Origin: Paenibacillus sedimenti
Lineage (GTDB): Bacteria > Bacillota > Bacilli > Paenibacillales > NBRC-103111
Reading direction: 5' to 3'
Length of the DNA: 64,000 nucleotides
NCBI RefSeq assembly: GCF_014534655.1
Contig: NZ_JACVVD010000004.1
Span: forward strand, 248,001 to 312,000
Below the pieces are notes generated by a model that worked only from the letters and a program-made list of their open reading frames with translations, did no database searches and was not told the DNA's origin. Position numbers and translations under genes: made by a program. Below, piece after piece: positions 31,527 to 40,121 of the stretch; the stretch's first letter is position 1; each line of letters starts with the position of its first letter.

Positions 31527-31639
31527 AGGATCAACTCCTTCAGAATGTGAATCAAATCGTCCGCATTTGTCTGTGTAAACACATCCGTTGGATCAATCTT
31601 AGCTGCCTTCTGCAGCATCCTTCGAATCAACCAGCTCAT
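31523..31639 (-). CDS. Tiny hypothetical protein
   Basis: 38 residues (MSWLIRRMLQKAAKIDPTDV), helical. Overlaps both neighbours by ATGA/TGA junctions, the pattern of a real operon member. Confidence 0.55.
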   Translation of the reverse strand: MSWLIRRMLQKAAKIDPTDVFTQTNADDLIHILKELIL

Positions 31640-31740
31640 TCCGGCCACCACCTATCTATGGTCGCTATAGCTATCTCCGCCCCAACTCCTACAACCGCAA
31701 TCATCCATGCAATGATGTCCTTTGCCTTAGAAGAAGACAT
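31636..31740 (-). CDS. Tiny membrane protein
   Basis: 34 residues with one membrane helix (IIAWMIAVVGVGAEIAIATI). Overlaps both neighbouring genes by a few bases. Confidence 0.5.
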   Translation of the reverse strand: MSSSKAKDIIAWMIAVVGVGAEIAIATIDRWWPE

Positions 31741-31936
31741 GAAAGATCGCTCCGATCGCTCTCGTTTTATCCCAGACATATTTAAGGGTGACTACTGCTG
31801 CCGCCAACGAAAGAATAATGTTCCAGCCAATGATCATGTTTGGCTGTTTCAATTCCAGCAAAACAGTACTGCCAACGAACCCAATTACACCCATACCGAA
31901 AACAGCAAGAAGCTCATGTGGGATTCCTTCAATCAT
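31727..31936 (-). CDS. Two-helix membrane protein
   Basis: 69 residues from ATG 31936, chosen by ATGA overlap with the upstream stop and AAAGGAG. Two membrane helices (LAVFGMGVIGFVGSTVLL; WNIILSLAAAVVTLKYVW). Holin-like size, but far from the endolysin. Confidence 0.55.
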   Translation of the reverse strand: MIEGIPHELLAVFGMGVIGFVGSTVLLELKQPNMIIGWNIILSLAAAVVTLKYVWDKTRAIGAIFHVFF

Positions 31937-32172
31937 GGCTTTCCAACTCCTTTCTGTGGTGACCAGGGCTTCGGCAAGTTCTGTGGCGGTTTCACGGGCG
32001 TTGTAGTGGGTCTGAACACTAGCTTCTTCTCGATACCGAACCAAAGCCGCAGCGCGTCACGCACGTTGTCTGAGCGCTCGCTGTCGGGTAGCGCATTGTA
32101 CTTCCGCTTGATGTCGTCGTCCAAGCCGTCACGGAAGCGTGCTGATGCCATCTTGACCTCTTTGTTATCCAT
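31933..32172 (-). CDS. Putative DNA-binding protein
   Basis: 79 residues; AGGAGG before ATG. Segment ASARFRDGLDDDIKRKYNAL, ERSDNVRDALRLWF has ribbon-helix-helix character, followed by a Pro-rich tail. First gene of the leftward FtsK operon, so a likely autoregulator. Confidence 0.5.
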   Translation of the reverse strand: MDNKEVKMASARFRDGLDDDIKRKYNALPDSERSDNVRDALRLWFGIEKKLVFRPTTTPVKPPQNLPKPWSPQKGVGKP

Positions 32173-32301
32173 GTTGTTTACCTCCTGTTTACGTGATGTA
32201 TTACATGGATATGGAGGGCTGCTTGGGCAATATAACCCACACTTTGGAATAAATTTTCATAGAGTTGTCCATCCTATTTCTAATAGGGAGCGTGGACAAA
32301 T

Positions 32302-32526
32302 ATGGGAGTTTACGATTATAAAACTAGGACAAAATTCGGTAGATGGGCTGATCTAAATAAGATTAGTCAGGAATGGATTATTGAAAACATTGGGCTGAAT
32401 AGGAAGACTGTATATCGACTTTTTAATGACATGGATTATGAACCTATCGAGGTTACACAACTGAAGATAATCGGAAGACTGAGGATGCTGGGGTATAACG
32501 TGTCTATCGAAGATTTCTGGCCATAA
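32302..32526 (+). CDS. Small HTH regulator
   Basis: 74 residues. Helix-turn-helix LNKISQEWIIENIGLNRKTV, YRLFNDMDYEPI. Divergent from the FtsK operon, probably controlling it. Confidence 0.6.
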   Translation: MGVYDYKTRTKFGRWADLNKISQEWIIENIGLNRKTVYRLFNDMDYEPIEVTQLKIIGRLRMLGYNVSIEDFWP

Positions 32527-32535
32527 ATTACCTTG

Positions 32536-32581
32536 TTGATCATTCTCACTCCCGCGGCATATAATACAAGAACAAACATTC
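32536..32581 (+). promoter_or_regulatory. Promoter with near-consensus SOS box
   Basis: TTGATC (32536), 18 bases, TATAAT (32560-32565), then GAACAAACATTC (32570-32581), one base off the GAAC-N4-GTTC SOS consensus and placed at the expected start of transcription of the gene at 32601. Confidence 0.45.
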
Positions 32582-32600
32582 GCATTCGGAGGTAATTTCA

Positions 32601-33005
32601 ATGTCAACAAGTCCCACAGAGGTGGAATCATTTCTCATTCGTGAATACGTCATGCTACCGCTCCTGATAAAAACGATCGATAATAACTTGGCGAAAATGA
32701 AATCAGAGGATTACGGACGGCCAGTCCAGGAATTGTACGTAGGGGTCACAAGCGTGATGATCGATAAAATAAATGCCGATCTTACGGAGGTCAGAAAATC
32801 TCTGCGCGAGCTCAATATCAAAGTTTGGGAAGATAGAAGCAAGAATGGAGTTGGTAATGCGATACATTATCGCTACGTGTGTCGCGGATTTGAGCATGAG
32901 CTCGTGATGTTAAGGGAACAGGCAAAGGCGGAGCTGGGGGTACGCCTGGGGAAGTATGCTAAGAAAATGGAAGATGCTGCGATCGGTGCAGCAAAACAAT
33001 CGTAA
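32601..33005 (+). CDS. Hypothetical protein
   Basis: 134 residues; CGGAGG before ATG. All-helical (LIKTIDNNLAKMKSEDYGR), unrecognised. Possibly SOS-controlled through the site just upstream. Confidence 0.6.
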   Translation: MSTSPTEVESFLIREYVMLPLLIKTIDNNLAKMKSEDYGRPVQELYVGVTSVMIDKINADLTEVRKSLRELNIKVWEDRSKNGVGNAIHYRYVCRGFEHELVMLREQAKAELGVRLGKYAKKMEDAAIGAAKQS

Positions 33006-33011
33006 CGGGGT

Positions 33012-33039
33012 ATTCCATGGGTTAACCCTACAGCATGGA
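33012..33039. repeat. Inverted repeat
   Basis: TTCCATG and CATGGAA flank an inner GGGTTAACCC palindrome, directly after the gene at 32601. No T run follows, so terminator function is doubtful. Confidence 0.3.
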
Positions 33040-33145
33040 ACGATACGCGAACATAACATCAAATATTCTTTAGGAACTTCCAGGAGGATACGCCGTAAGG
33101 CATAAAGAAGATAATCCAATATTATTTTCTGGGAGGTCTACTTTC

Positions 33146-33769
33146 TTGAAGAAACTAACGAAAACATTAATTGCCACTTCTGTTCTATCATTGACTTTCG
33201 CTGCAGGCGTGTATGCAGCATCTTCGGACATCAAACTTTTTATCAACGGCAAGCAGATTAATACTGACCTGCAAGTTGTCGACGGATCCAGTTATGTTCC
33301 GTTAAGAGTCGTTTCTGAATCCCTTGGAGCTGACGTTAAATGGGATGAAGCTGCGAGGAGTATTTCAATAAATTCTAAATCGAATTCTACACCACCGTCT
33401 ATTTCGACTGCTGGATTACCTTCATCAGTGACAAATAAGGATATAACAATCACGTTAAATAAGGTTGTGCAAGATTCTGATTCCTTAAAACTTTATGTTA
33501 CTTATTCAAACAATTCTAACGATAAAGTAATGACTGGCGATAGTTTGGTAAAAGTAGTTTCAAAAGGGAAACAATACGAATATAGCTCCGACTTTAACTT
33601 TGACAGATTTTATAAAAAGCCAGTTGATAAGGCGCCCGATTTTATTGAACCTACCGTATCAGCAAATTCAGTAATATTTTTAGAGCCGATTGATGGCGTG
33701 GACACAATCAATGTTGTGTTAAATGCTAACTTTCAAGAATTTCGGTTCAGTAATGTAAAAGTTAACTAA
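33146..33769 (+). CDS. Secreted copper-amine-oxidase-N-like (stalk) protein
   Basis: 207 residues, TTG start after GGGAGG. Signal peptide (KKLTKTLIATSVLSLTFAAG, cut after VYAA), then the stalk domain IKLFINGKQINTDLQVVDGS, SYVPLRVVSESLGADVKWDE. The rest is a beta-rich domain that resembles DUF4352-type extracellular modules. Typical of Paenibacillus secreted proteins; here it is phage-borne cargo between the FtsK and lysis regions. Confidence 0.82.
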   Translation: MKKLTKTLIATSVLSLTFAAGVYAASSDIKLFINGKQINTDLQVVDGSSYVPLRVVSESLGADVKWDEAARSISINSKSNSTPPSISTAGLPSSVTNKDITITLNKVVQDSDSLKLYVTYSNNSNDKVMTGDSLVKVVSKGKQYEYSSDFNFDRFYKKPVDKAPDFIEPTVSANSVIFLEPIDGVDTINVVLNANFQEFRFSNVKVN

Positions 33770-33772
33770 AAC

Positions 33773-33818
33773 AAAAAAAGCCCTCACCAGCCCGATTAAA
33801 GGCCAGTGAGGGCTTTGT
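33773..33818. terminator. Bidirectional terminator
   Basis: AGCCCTCAC pairs with GTGAGGGCT, flanked by A and T runs. It separates the rightward secreted-protein gene from the leftward lysis and structural block. Confidence 0.85.
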
Positions 33819-33845
33819 CATTTCTCGCTTAAATTATTCCAAAAA

Positions 33846-34460
33846 TTATTCCGTCGGCTGCCCAGATGCTTTACGCAGTTCATTAGCGAGCCAATGCAGA
33901 TAATTCTTTTGGTCCTGATCATCTGCATCATGCCATGCAGGGCTGATCCATGTGTTAATGATCGTTTGGGCGACTCCTTTATCGAGCATGGGTTCGACCT
34001 CCAGAATATCGTATTTATTCAAGTTGAAATCACGTATCAAACCCTGAAGCTTAATCGAGTAAGCTGGATCAGTCGCATAACCACAAAGGTATAGCGCCAA
34101 TGTTTGCTCCTGAGCAGTCTTCGCGCCTCGGACACGCTCATATCGGCTTCGATTGAACAATAAGTCTTGATCGCAAAAACAATCCTCTATGGAGTCATAG
34201 GAGCGCCAATTTGCTTGTACTCCATCCACTCTAACCCCATCATATACTTCCCAAGTGGATGTGCTTATCGATTTCCCTTTCCAGTAAGCATTCGGCGTTC
34301 CGCTCCCGACCTTATACCCGACAAGATTTTTCCAAGGGTGAAGTACTCCGCCTGTTTCAAGAAGCGCCTGCGCGATCCTGACCGATGGGAATATGTGAGA
34401 GCCTTCTTTGCGTAACTTGACTGCGATCGGAGCCACAACAGCTATAAATGCATGTTTCAT
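33846..34460 (-). CDS. Endolysin: GH73 glucosaminidase
   Basis: 204 residues. GH73 domain with catalytic Glu in IAQALLETGG, followed by PWKNLVGYKVGSG and the WRSYDSIEDCFCDQDLL block. A helical C-terminal segment (from about 160) may bind the wall. It cuts peptidoglycan glycan chains at lysis. Last gene of the late operon after holin and C1 peptidase. Confidence 0.85.
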   Translation of the reverse strand: MKHAFIAVVAPIAVKLRKEGSHIFPSVRIAQALLETGGVLHPWKNLVGYKVGSGTPNAYWKGKSISTSTWEVYDGVRVDGVQANWRSYDSIEDCFCDQDLLFNRSRYERVRGAKTAQEQTLALYLCGYATDPAYSIKLQGLIRDFNLNKYDILEVEPMLDKGVAQTIINTWISPAWHDADDQDQKNYLHWLANELRKASGQPTE

Positions 34461-34468
34461 GGTTTATC

Positions 34469-35224
34469 TCACCGTCCAGTCCACATGTCCGAAATCATTC
34501 GTCCGACGAAATCCATAGGCAAATAAAAATAACCCTTGTCGCCCCAACCTTTACCCCATGAATTCCGGCAAATGATGTATTCTTTTCCGTCAATGTGCGT
34601 GTATCCCATTGCTAGGACAGCATGACCACCGAGGAACGTTTCACTTTGTCTGTCAGGCATCGGGACAACTCCGGTAAGCGCTACTTCGTCGCCCTCGAAG
34701 CTGCTGTAAATCTCAATACCCATGACCACCGGGAAGCCGTTTGCTAGCGATTCTTTGAGCTGTGCGGGCGTATTTGCGTTAAGTCGGCGGTATTCTGTTA
34801 TTTTGTGGTGTTTAGCCGTGTCATAAGCTTCCTGTGTTGGTGTGCTTCTGAACTCGGATACTTCGGTAGGGTAAGTACCTCCAGCAGCTAACCCTATTTT
34901 CTGCGCTACCTTCATACCGTCCCGAATATATGCGCCTGAATCATAATCAATCGTTCCCTCAATCTCGCGCTCTTTCCAGTACAAAAAGAGAACGGAATAA
35001 TTGAAGTGTAGCCTGCTTGGATAAGTGAAATTCTTATCTAAGTACGATACAAAGGCACATATGGCGTTTGCTGTGCATGATCCTAAGTAGCCTTGGTCAA
35101 ATATGCCCGCTGCATCCTTCGGTCTCAAATCGACCTCGTAGGGCGTTGCAACCCCGCGTACTGCAAATAGTAAGTCGCGGTTATCTTGCTTATCGGGTTT
35201 GTTAAGATATTTTCTTTCGGTCAT
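34469..35224 (-). CDS. Papain-like C1 cysteine peptidase
   Basis: 251 residues, no signal peptide. Catalytic set is complete: QGYLGSCTANA with Cys50, LGGHAVLAMGY with His201, CRNSWGKGWG with Asn221. It lies between holin and glucosaminidase, so it should be released with them. C1 peptidases are rare in phage lysis cassettes. It may cut peptide bonds in the wall or wall proteins, or process virion proteins; none of this is shown by sequence. Confidence 0.9.
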   Translation of the reverse strand: MTERKYLNKPDKQDNRDLLFAVRGVATPYEVDLRPKDAAGIFDQGYLGSCTANAICAFVSYLDKNFTYPSRLHFNYSVLFLYWKEREIEGTIDYDSGAYIRDGMKVAQKIGLAAGGTYPTEVSEFRSTPTQEAYDTAKHHKITEYRRLNANTPAQLKESLANGFPVVMGIEIYSSFEGDEVALTGVVPMPDRQSETFLGGHAVLAMGYTHIDGKEYIICRNSWGKGWGDKGYFYLPMDFVGRMISDMWTGR

Positions 35225-35685
35225 TGCTGCACGTCCTTGTCTTTAGGCGTGGCTTCTCCTTTGTTCTTGAGCACCTGGATAACCTGCTTAACACCATTTG
35301 GCAGCGGCAGCCCGATCCGTCCGTAATTCTCAGTAATGGAAATGAGCTCATTAGCCAGGTAAAAATAAATAGCACCTGTCATGATGATGTTGGTGCCAAG
35401 TAAAATATCGATGCGATGGGCGAGCATGACAATGAGGATCATAAAGAACTTCTTAAATAATCCCTTGAAACCTTCCTTGCTACTAAGTCCTTTACCCTCA
35501 ATGATCGATGCGGCCAAGCCCGAAACATAGTCAATCACGATTGCCAACAGTAAGAATCCAAACACCTCACTCCACCCCCCGAATGAATAAGTCAGAATCG
35601 CTCCGAGTACGCCTGAAGTTGTGGTGAGCGTTGCTTGCTGTGTTGTTGATATGCCAAGTAGATCCGTTAATAGTTTTTTAATCAT
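35221..35685 (-). CDS. Holin, TcdE/Cph1 (holin-4) family
   Basis: 154 residues. Three to four membrane helices (GFLLLAIVIDYVSGLAASII; FFMILIVMLAHRIDILL; TGAIYFYLANELISITENYG), with the family motif ISITENYGRIGLPLP. Basic tail. Forms the membrane hole at lysis. Overlaps the C1 peptidase gene by four bases. Confidence 0.9.
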   Translation of the reverse strand: MIKKLLTDLLGISTTQQATLTTTSGVLGAILTYSFGGWSEVFGFLLLAIVIDYVSGLAASIIEGKGLSSKEGFKGLFKKFFMILIVMLAHRIDILLGTNIIMTGAIYFYLANELISITENYGRIGLPLPNGVKQVIQVLKNKGEATPKDKDVQQ

Positions 35686-35701
35686 GTTCCACTCTCCTGA
35701 A

Positions 35702-35733
35702 AATAGAATAAGCCCCGAACCCTATCGGAGCGA
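35702..35733 (-). terminator. Terminator after beta-helix spike gene
   Basis: GCTCCGA and TCGGGGC (minus strand) make a seven-pair stem followed by TTATTCTATTTT. Probably partial, since the lysis genes downstream need readthrough or their own promoter. Confidence 0.5.
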
Positions 35734-35735
35734 CT

Positions 35736-36998
35736 TTAATTTAAACCCTGATTGCTTATGAGTGTTCGAAGCATATAGCCTTTATTTTCGTCAGAATCAA
35801 ACGGCGTAGTAACGTTTGTAAGCTGGTTGTTGCTGTATATATTCCGCGTATCTGTGGTTGTCCAGTACAGATTGTACCCAGAATGCGAAAATCCGTAAGC
35901 ACAATTTGAAATCTTGTTACCTAGATAATTCTGACTAAAGAGTTTGAACCCCGCAAAACCTTTGTTGCAATCAGCGATTTCATTGTTTATAAAGTCGCAA
36001 AGTGTTTGTTCGTCGTTCACTGCCGCATTTCGCATTCCAGTAAAGGTGTTATTCAGGACAGTATGCTGCGAGCCGTTATTCCCGCCAGAGGCCCCCATAT
36101 AAACGCCTGTACCTCTCCGGCCTGTGTTTTTGAAAGTGTTTTTGTTTATAACAACCCTCACGGAACCACTAATGATATTTACTACCTTGCTATTGACTGT
36201 CGGATCAGTAAATGAGTAGCCGCATTCCATAAACTCGTTTTTGAAGATGACAATATCGGAAGAGGAGTCCTCAACGTGTATAGCCTCTTTCTGAATTCCG
36301 TTAAACCTATTATTTGCCACCGTAACACCTTTGGCCCGGGCGATGCCGACTGCAAATCCGTCGGTTGTGCCGGATGTTGTAAATGTTTCAAAGTCGTTGT
36401 CGTTAATGATAATGCCTGTAAAATCGGCCTGATTGATTTCAATGTAATCATACCCGCCGTTGAAGAATGTGCAACCTTGGATAAGTACGCCAGAGCCTTT
36501 CGACGTTGCGTAGAACAGGATGCCGTATCCAGCCTTATCAAATTTACAGTTTGTGATGCGAACGTTTTGCACGGGAAATGCAGGATCGTTATTGAATGCG
36601 ATGCCTTGAATGCCATTACCGAAATACACTTTGTCGATGATCAAATCCGAAGTGCCGCCTATGATGTTAATGCCTATCTTGCCAAGATTTGACGCGATTT
36701 TAAGGTCTGTGATTGAGGAGTTAGCTCCATTTGTGATAAACACCGCAGTACCTGCGAAGGCCGTCCCATCGGCTGGCTTGATAACGGATAGCTCTCCCTC
36801 ACCCTTTAACCTAACATTAGCCGGAATGGTGAGTGCGCTGGAGATTAAAAATGTCCCTTGCGGGACGTACACTGTGCCGCCACCAGCAGCACTACATGCA
36901 TCGATTGCGGCCTTAATCTTTGCTCTTGCATCCGTTGTTCCATTGCCTACGGCTCCATAATTCGTAACATTGTATATTTCCCCGGCCAATCTGCTCAC
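35736..36998 (-). CDS. Beta-helix tail spike-like protein
   Basis: 420 residues, GTG start. Pectate-lyase superfamily opening (VTNYGAVGNGTTDARAKI, GGTVYVPQGTFLISSAL), then a right-handed beta-helix. Closely related to the protein at 60430-61683 along its whole length. Position beside tail-fibre and GDSL genes suggests a virion-bound depolymerase or receptor-binding part. Confidence 0.85.
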   Translation of the reverse strand: MSRLAGEIYNVTNYGAVGNGTTDARAKIKAAIDACSAAGGGTVYVPQGTFLISSALTIPANVRLKGEGELSVIKPADGTAFAGTAVFITNGANSSITDLKIASNLGKIGINIIGGTSDLIIDKVYFGNGIQGIAFNNDPAFPVQNVRITNCKFDKAGYGILFYATSKGSGVLIQGCTFFNGGYDYIEINQADFTGIIINDNDFETFTTSGTTDGFAVGIARAKGVTVANNRFNGIQKEAIHVEDSSSDIVIFKNEFMECGYSFTDPTVNSKVVNIISGSVRVVINKNTFKNTGRRGTGVYMGASGGNNGSQHTVLNNTFTGMRNAAVNDEQTLCDFINNEIADCNKGFAGFKLFSQNYLGNKISNCAYGFSHSGYNLYWTTTDTRNIYSNNQLTNVTTPFDSDENKGYMLRTLISNQGLN

Positions 36999-37007
36999 CG
37001 CCCTCCT

Positions 37008-37037
37008 AAAATAAAATAGCCCCGATCGGCTCGGGGC
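37008..37037 (-). terminator. Terminator between GDSL and beta-helix genes
   Basis: GCCCCGA and TCGGGGC with a GCCGA loop, followed by TATTTTATTTT on the minus strand. Confidence 0.6.
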
Positions 37038-37045
37038 AGCATTTA

Positions 37046-38299
37046 TTATACGACCAAACTAGTCATTCCAAGTGTTGTCAAGTTGAAGACATCTGTAGCG
37101 CCAAAATCAACGCTAACGTTCGAATTAGCATTGGCTTGGAAGTTGAATCCAAATTTCAAGTTTGTATCAGCAGCCGTTACCTTAAACATAAATGGGATAA
37201 AGGTGTTATTAGTTGGCAAACTTTCAAATGGGATGCTTGTTAAAGTCGATCCAGACGCGATGCTTCCTAATTTGAGATAGCATCCTCCCGAAGTCACGTT
37301 CTGCCGTACATATCCCGCAAACAAGAGTACGTCGCCTGCCGCAAATTTGGTTGTGTCAATAGTAAGCGCCCAAGTCCCGTTGATAGCACTGCCGCCAGCG
37401 GAATTGTCGTAAATACGACGAACCATAGTAATGATACCGTTAGGTAAGTCACCAGGTGTAGATGCTGTATAACCGCCACCCGTGGCATTCGTACCTGCTG
37501 TCAACGTCCATCCCGTACCACCTGCTACACCCGAATCGTATAGGGGATTACTGCACAAACCTCCCCCTTTTGCAGTTACAGGCCATGCAATTTTAGGCAG
37601 CATGAGGTCCAATACAGGCTGTATGACTTGTGCAATTTTAAGATGCCCTGCATTGTTTGGATGGGTCGCGTCACCGCTGTCGTAAGTTGCTGACAGGTAG
37701 CCTGTTTGTGTATCGGCCAGCCCTGCATACACGTCCGCAAGTGGAATGTTATTAATCAAGCACCAAAAACGCAACCATGCATTGTATTGGTTAGTTAAAT
37801 CAAGGTTTCCAGCCCCAATGGACGATCCCCTCGGCGGCACGGTGCAAAACATAATCGGCAGACCAGCCGCATCCGCTTTAGCCTTGATCGCGGTAATATT
37901 TGTCTGATAGGTTGCAAGCGTAACGCTCTGACTCGCATCGTTCGTCCCGATCAGTACAACTAGGGCTTTCACACCTTGAGCGATAATGCTATCCATACGC
38001 GCTAGGAGCTGGTCACTTCGCTCACCAGACACACCACCATTAACAGAAGACAATGCAACACGGTAGCCCAGAAGTTTTGTCAGCATCGCGCGGAAAGACG
38101 TCACCGCCGCATTTGACGATGCGGCTCCAAAGGTAATGGAATCCCCACAAAAACCAACTTTTGTACCAACTAGTCGGCTGTTTGGCGATAACTTGGCATA
38201 ATCAAGACCGCCACTGCCAGCAACATTTACTTTTTTGCCTGTCACTCTGTCGAAGAATTCTAGTGCTCCATTTACCCATCTTGCATTCAAAACTGGCAT
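37046..38299 (-). CDS. SGNH/GDSL hydrolase on the tail
   Basis: 417 residues. Short N-terminal linker typical of tail-attached proteins (LNARWVNGALEFFDRVTGKK), SGNH domain with GDSITFG nucleophile block, GTNDAS, and DATHPNNAGH His box (about 48-235), then a beta-sandwich C-terminal domain (about 270-417) likely binding carbohydrate. Expected to remove acetyl or other esters from surface polysaccharide during adsorption. Confidence 0.88.
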   Translation of the reverse strand: MPVLNARWVNGALEFFDRVTGKKVNVAGSGGLDYAKLSPNSRLVGTKVGFCGDSITFGAASSNAAVTSFRAMLTKLLGYRVALSSVNGGVSGERSDQLLARMDSIIAQGVKALVVLIGTNDASQSVTLATYQTNITAIKAKADAAGLPIMFCTVPPRGSSIGAGNLDLTNQYNAWLRFWCLINNIPLADVYAGLADTQTGYLSATYDSGDATHPNNAGHLKIAQVIQPVLDLMLPKIAWPVTAKGGGLCSNPLYDSGVAGGTGWTLTAGTNATGGGYTASTPGDLPNGIITMVRRIYDNSAGGSAINGTWALTIDTTKFAAGDVLLFAGYVRQNVTSGGCYLKLGSIASGSTLTSIPFESLPTNNTFIPFMFKVTAADTNLKFGFNFQANANSNVSVDFGATDVFNLTTLGMTSLVV

Positions 38300-38331
38300 G
38301 ATTCATCCACTCCCTTATTGTTTTTTCACAA

Positions 38332-38359
38332 CAAAAAAAGCCATCGCGATGTGCGAGGC
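38332..38359 (-). terminator. Terminator after XkdX-like gene
   Basis: GCC-TCGC pairs with GCGA-GGC, followed by seven T residues on the minus strand. Confidence 0.6.
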
Positions 38360-38361
38360 TT

Positions 38362-38493
38362 CTAATACACTTCATTTGTAATTTCCGTGAATTGTTCTGG
38401 TGTGATCTTCCCAAAACTAACGTATTGCCGAATCTGAGCTACATTTGCCCATTTCCGATCAAAGTACATTTTGATTCGCTCAAAATCAGTCAT
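38362..38493 (-). CDS. XkdX-family small tail protein
   Basis: 43 residues; AGGAGG before ATG 38493. FERIKMYFDRKWANVAQIRQ followed by V-x-F-G-K-ITPEQFTEIT is the XkdX signature, a small protein always found after the tail-fibre genes of PBSX-like and other Bacillota phages. Function unknown. Confidence 0.8.
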   Translation of the reverse strand: MTDFERIKMYFDRKWANVAQIRQYVSFGKITPEQFTEITNEVY

Positions 38494-38494
38494 C

Positions 38495-38773
38495 CTACAG
38501 ACCTCCTTGTAAGAGCCTTAAATCCATAGCCACTAATTGCTGACCGAGTAAGTTATTTTGAGATTGAAGGTCTAGGATTTGTAGATCCTTCTCAACTAGC
38601 AGCTGACCGAGGAAATCATTACTCTGCTCTAAAGCATTTATTTTTTCTTGCATCGAAACTTCAGGTAAAGTGATTTCTTGTATGCATTCTTCGATATACA
38701 TACCAGTTTCCACATCTTCGGTAATACGGTAAGGTATTCCGTCTTTCATAACTTCCGTTACTGTTATAGACAT
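38495..38773 (-). CDS. XkdW-like tail-region protein
   Basis: 92 residues. Beta-rich N-terminus and a coiled-coil C-terminal half (ALEQSNDFLGQLLVEKDLQI). Sits where PBSX-type phages carry XkdW, just before XkdX. Possibly an oligomerising fibre accessory. Confidence 0.5.
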   Translation of the reverse strand: MSITVTEVMKDGIPYRITEDVETGMYIEECIQEITLPEVSMQEKINALEQSNDFLGQLLVEKDLQILDLQSQNNLLGQQLVAMDLRLLQGGL

Positions 38774-38788
38774 GTTTTCACCATCCCT

Positions 38789-39646
38789 TTACGCTGTTCC
38801 GTTAGCTAGTCGGTAGATAACAGTTCCATTCAAATAATTAGGATCGGAGTTCATAAACTCAACCTTAAATGAACTGTAAAAGTATATTGGCGCTGTTGCT
38901 TTTTCGGAAGTCGCATCTAAATATCTGATATACACACCTGAACCCTCTAAATACGTCGAATATGTTTCTGAAACACCGTCTATAGTAACTCGAATTGTCG
39001 GAGTAGAGCCGCCAGTTCCTGTTATCGAAGCTGTAATATACTCCACTCTCCCCTTAACACCTGTTATGTTTAGAATTGTAGCATAGGTGTTAGCAATTCC
39101 ATTCGTCGAACCCGATGCCGCTCTTGGCCTCCCGACTTGAATATCACCCACTGGCAACCACGTCCCCCCATTGTTCCATTCGAGATACCCGTTTGTTGTG
39201 CGGGTTTGAGCGTTTTTAATACCGTTGACATAATAACCGTCTTTGACGTCCCATTTACCAAGACGAAAATCATAGTAACCATTGACGGTGTCATCGTAGG
39301 TAGACATACCCATGCCATTCCAACCCTTTAACTTAAAGTTGTGGGTCGCGTAGGATGCAGCATCACCGTTACCGTTTTTAAATTGGTTTGTACCAGTTCC
39401 TAGAAGTCCTAAGTCTCCCGTCATCGCCCCGCCTGAACGCTGCAAAGCTCCGTCAGCGGTCACATGTGCGTCGTAGATTCCCTGCTCCATCTTATTGAAG
39501 TTAGCAGCTGAAAGCGGCGTTCCCGCTTGCGTAACTGTGCCGGGATCGGCTGTCAACGTTACGCTCGTGCTTGTTTCGTTCGACTTTAAGAAGCGGTTTG
39601 CAAACTGAACCAGTCTATCCACCCAATTTGTTCTAGTGTATGCCAT
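38789..39646 (-). CDS. Tail fibre protein
   Basis: 285 residues from ATG 39646 (AGGTGA upstream). Begins with the fibre motif YTRTNWVDRLVQFANRF, VTQAGTPLSAANFNKMEQGI, common in Paenibacillus phage fibres; then GGAMTGDLGLLG and an Ig-like or lectin-like C-terminal domain. Probable receptor-binding or fibre component. Confidence 0.72.
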   Translation of the reverse strand: MAYTRTNWVDRLVQFANRFLKSNETSTSVTLTADPGTVTQAGTPLSAANFNKMEQGIYDAHVTADGALQRSGGAMTGDLGLLGTGTNQFKNGNGDAASYATHNFKLKGWNGMGMSTYDDTVNGYYDFRLGKWDVKDGYYVNGIKNAQTRTTNGYLEWNNGGTWLPVGDIQVGRPRAASGSTNGIANTYATILNITGVKGRVEYITASITGTGGSTPTIRVTIDGVSETYSTYLEGSGVYIRYLDATSEKATAPIYFYSSFKVEFMNSDPNYLNGTVIYRLANGTA

Positions 39647-39665
39647 GAAATCACCTGCCATTTTC

Positions 39666-40121
39666 TTAAACTGGAACTACAAGACTTCCTCTCGCATACC
39701 CAGCGTTAATCGTTCCGCAATAAACAAGGCTATCATACACAAGCCCGGCCGCCTGAAACATTAGCCGGATATCTTGCTCCAATCGGTTCGCGTCGGAAAA
39801 GTCGAACCCCTTGCCGACCGTCCACGTCTCAGAGCCGGGGTATCCGATCGGTGTTAGGAAGTTCGTCCGGATCGACTCAAGATTCTGCTCTATTCGGTTA
39901 ATGCCGGAAAGTAATTCAATATACGTCTGGTCTCGGTTTGTAACAAACGTGAGCGCTGGAATAGCGTATTGAATGGCGACAAGCATATTCCGAAGTGTCT
40001 GCGTGTTCGTCTCCAACCGATTGAAGTCCGCAAAGGCGAGAACGTCGGAGGATGTCCAATCCTCTTTGACCGTGATTGTATAGGTCGTACCATTAATCGT
40101 CTTGGTGTACGTTACCATCAT
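39666..40121 (-). CDS. Hypothetical tail-tip protein
   Basis: 151 residues, beta-rich start (YTKTINGTTYTITVKEDW) and two DFNRLE/DANRLE helices in tandem. Overlaps the end of the tail protein gene by four bases. Likely part of the tip or fibre. Confidence 0.55.
   Translation of the reverse strand: MMVTYTKTINGTTYTITVKEDWTSSDVLAFADFNRLETNTQTLRNMLVAIQYAIPALTFVTNRDQTYIELLSGINRIEQNLESIRTNFLTPIGYPGSETWTVGKGFDFSDANRLEQDIRLMFQAAGLVYDSLVYCGTINAGYARGSLVVPV

Noticed and set aside
31727..31936. Second holin
   Set aside because: Size and two helices fit, but it is far from the endolysin and in the FtsK operon; not called a holin.
31547..32356. Plus-strand open frame of 269 codons
   Set aside because: Overlaps four tightly packed minus-strand genes with good starts; judged a shadow.
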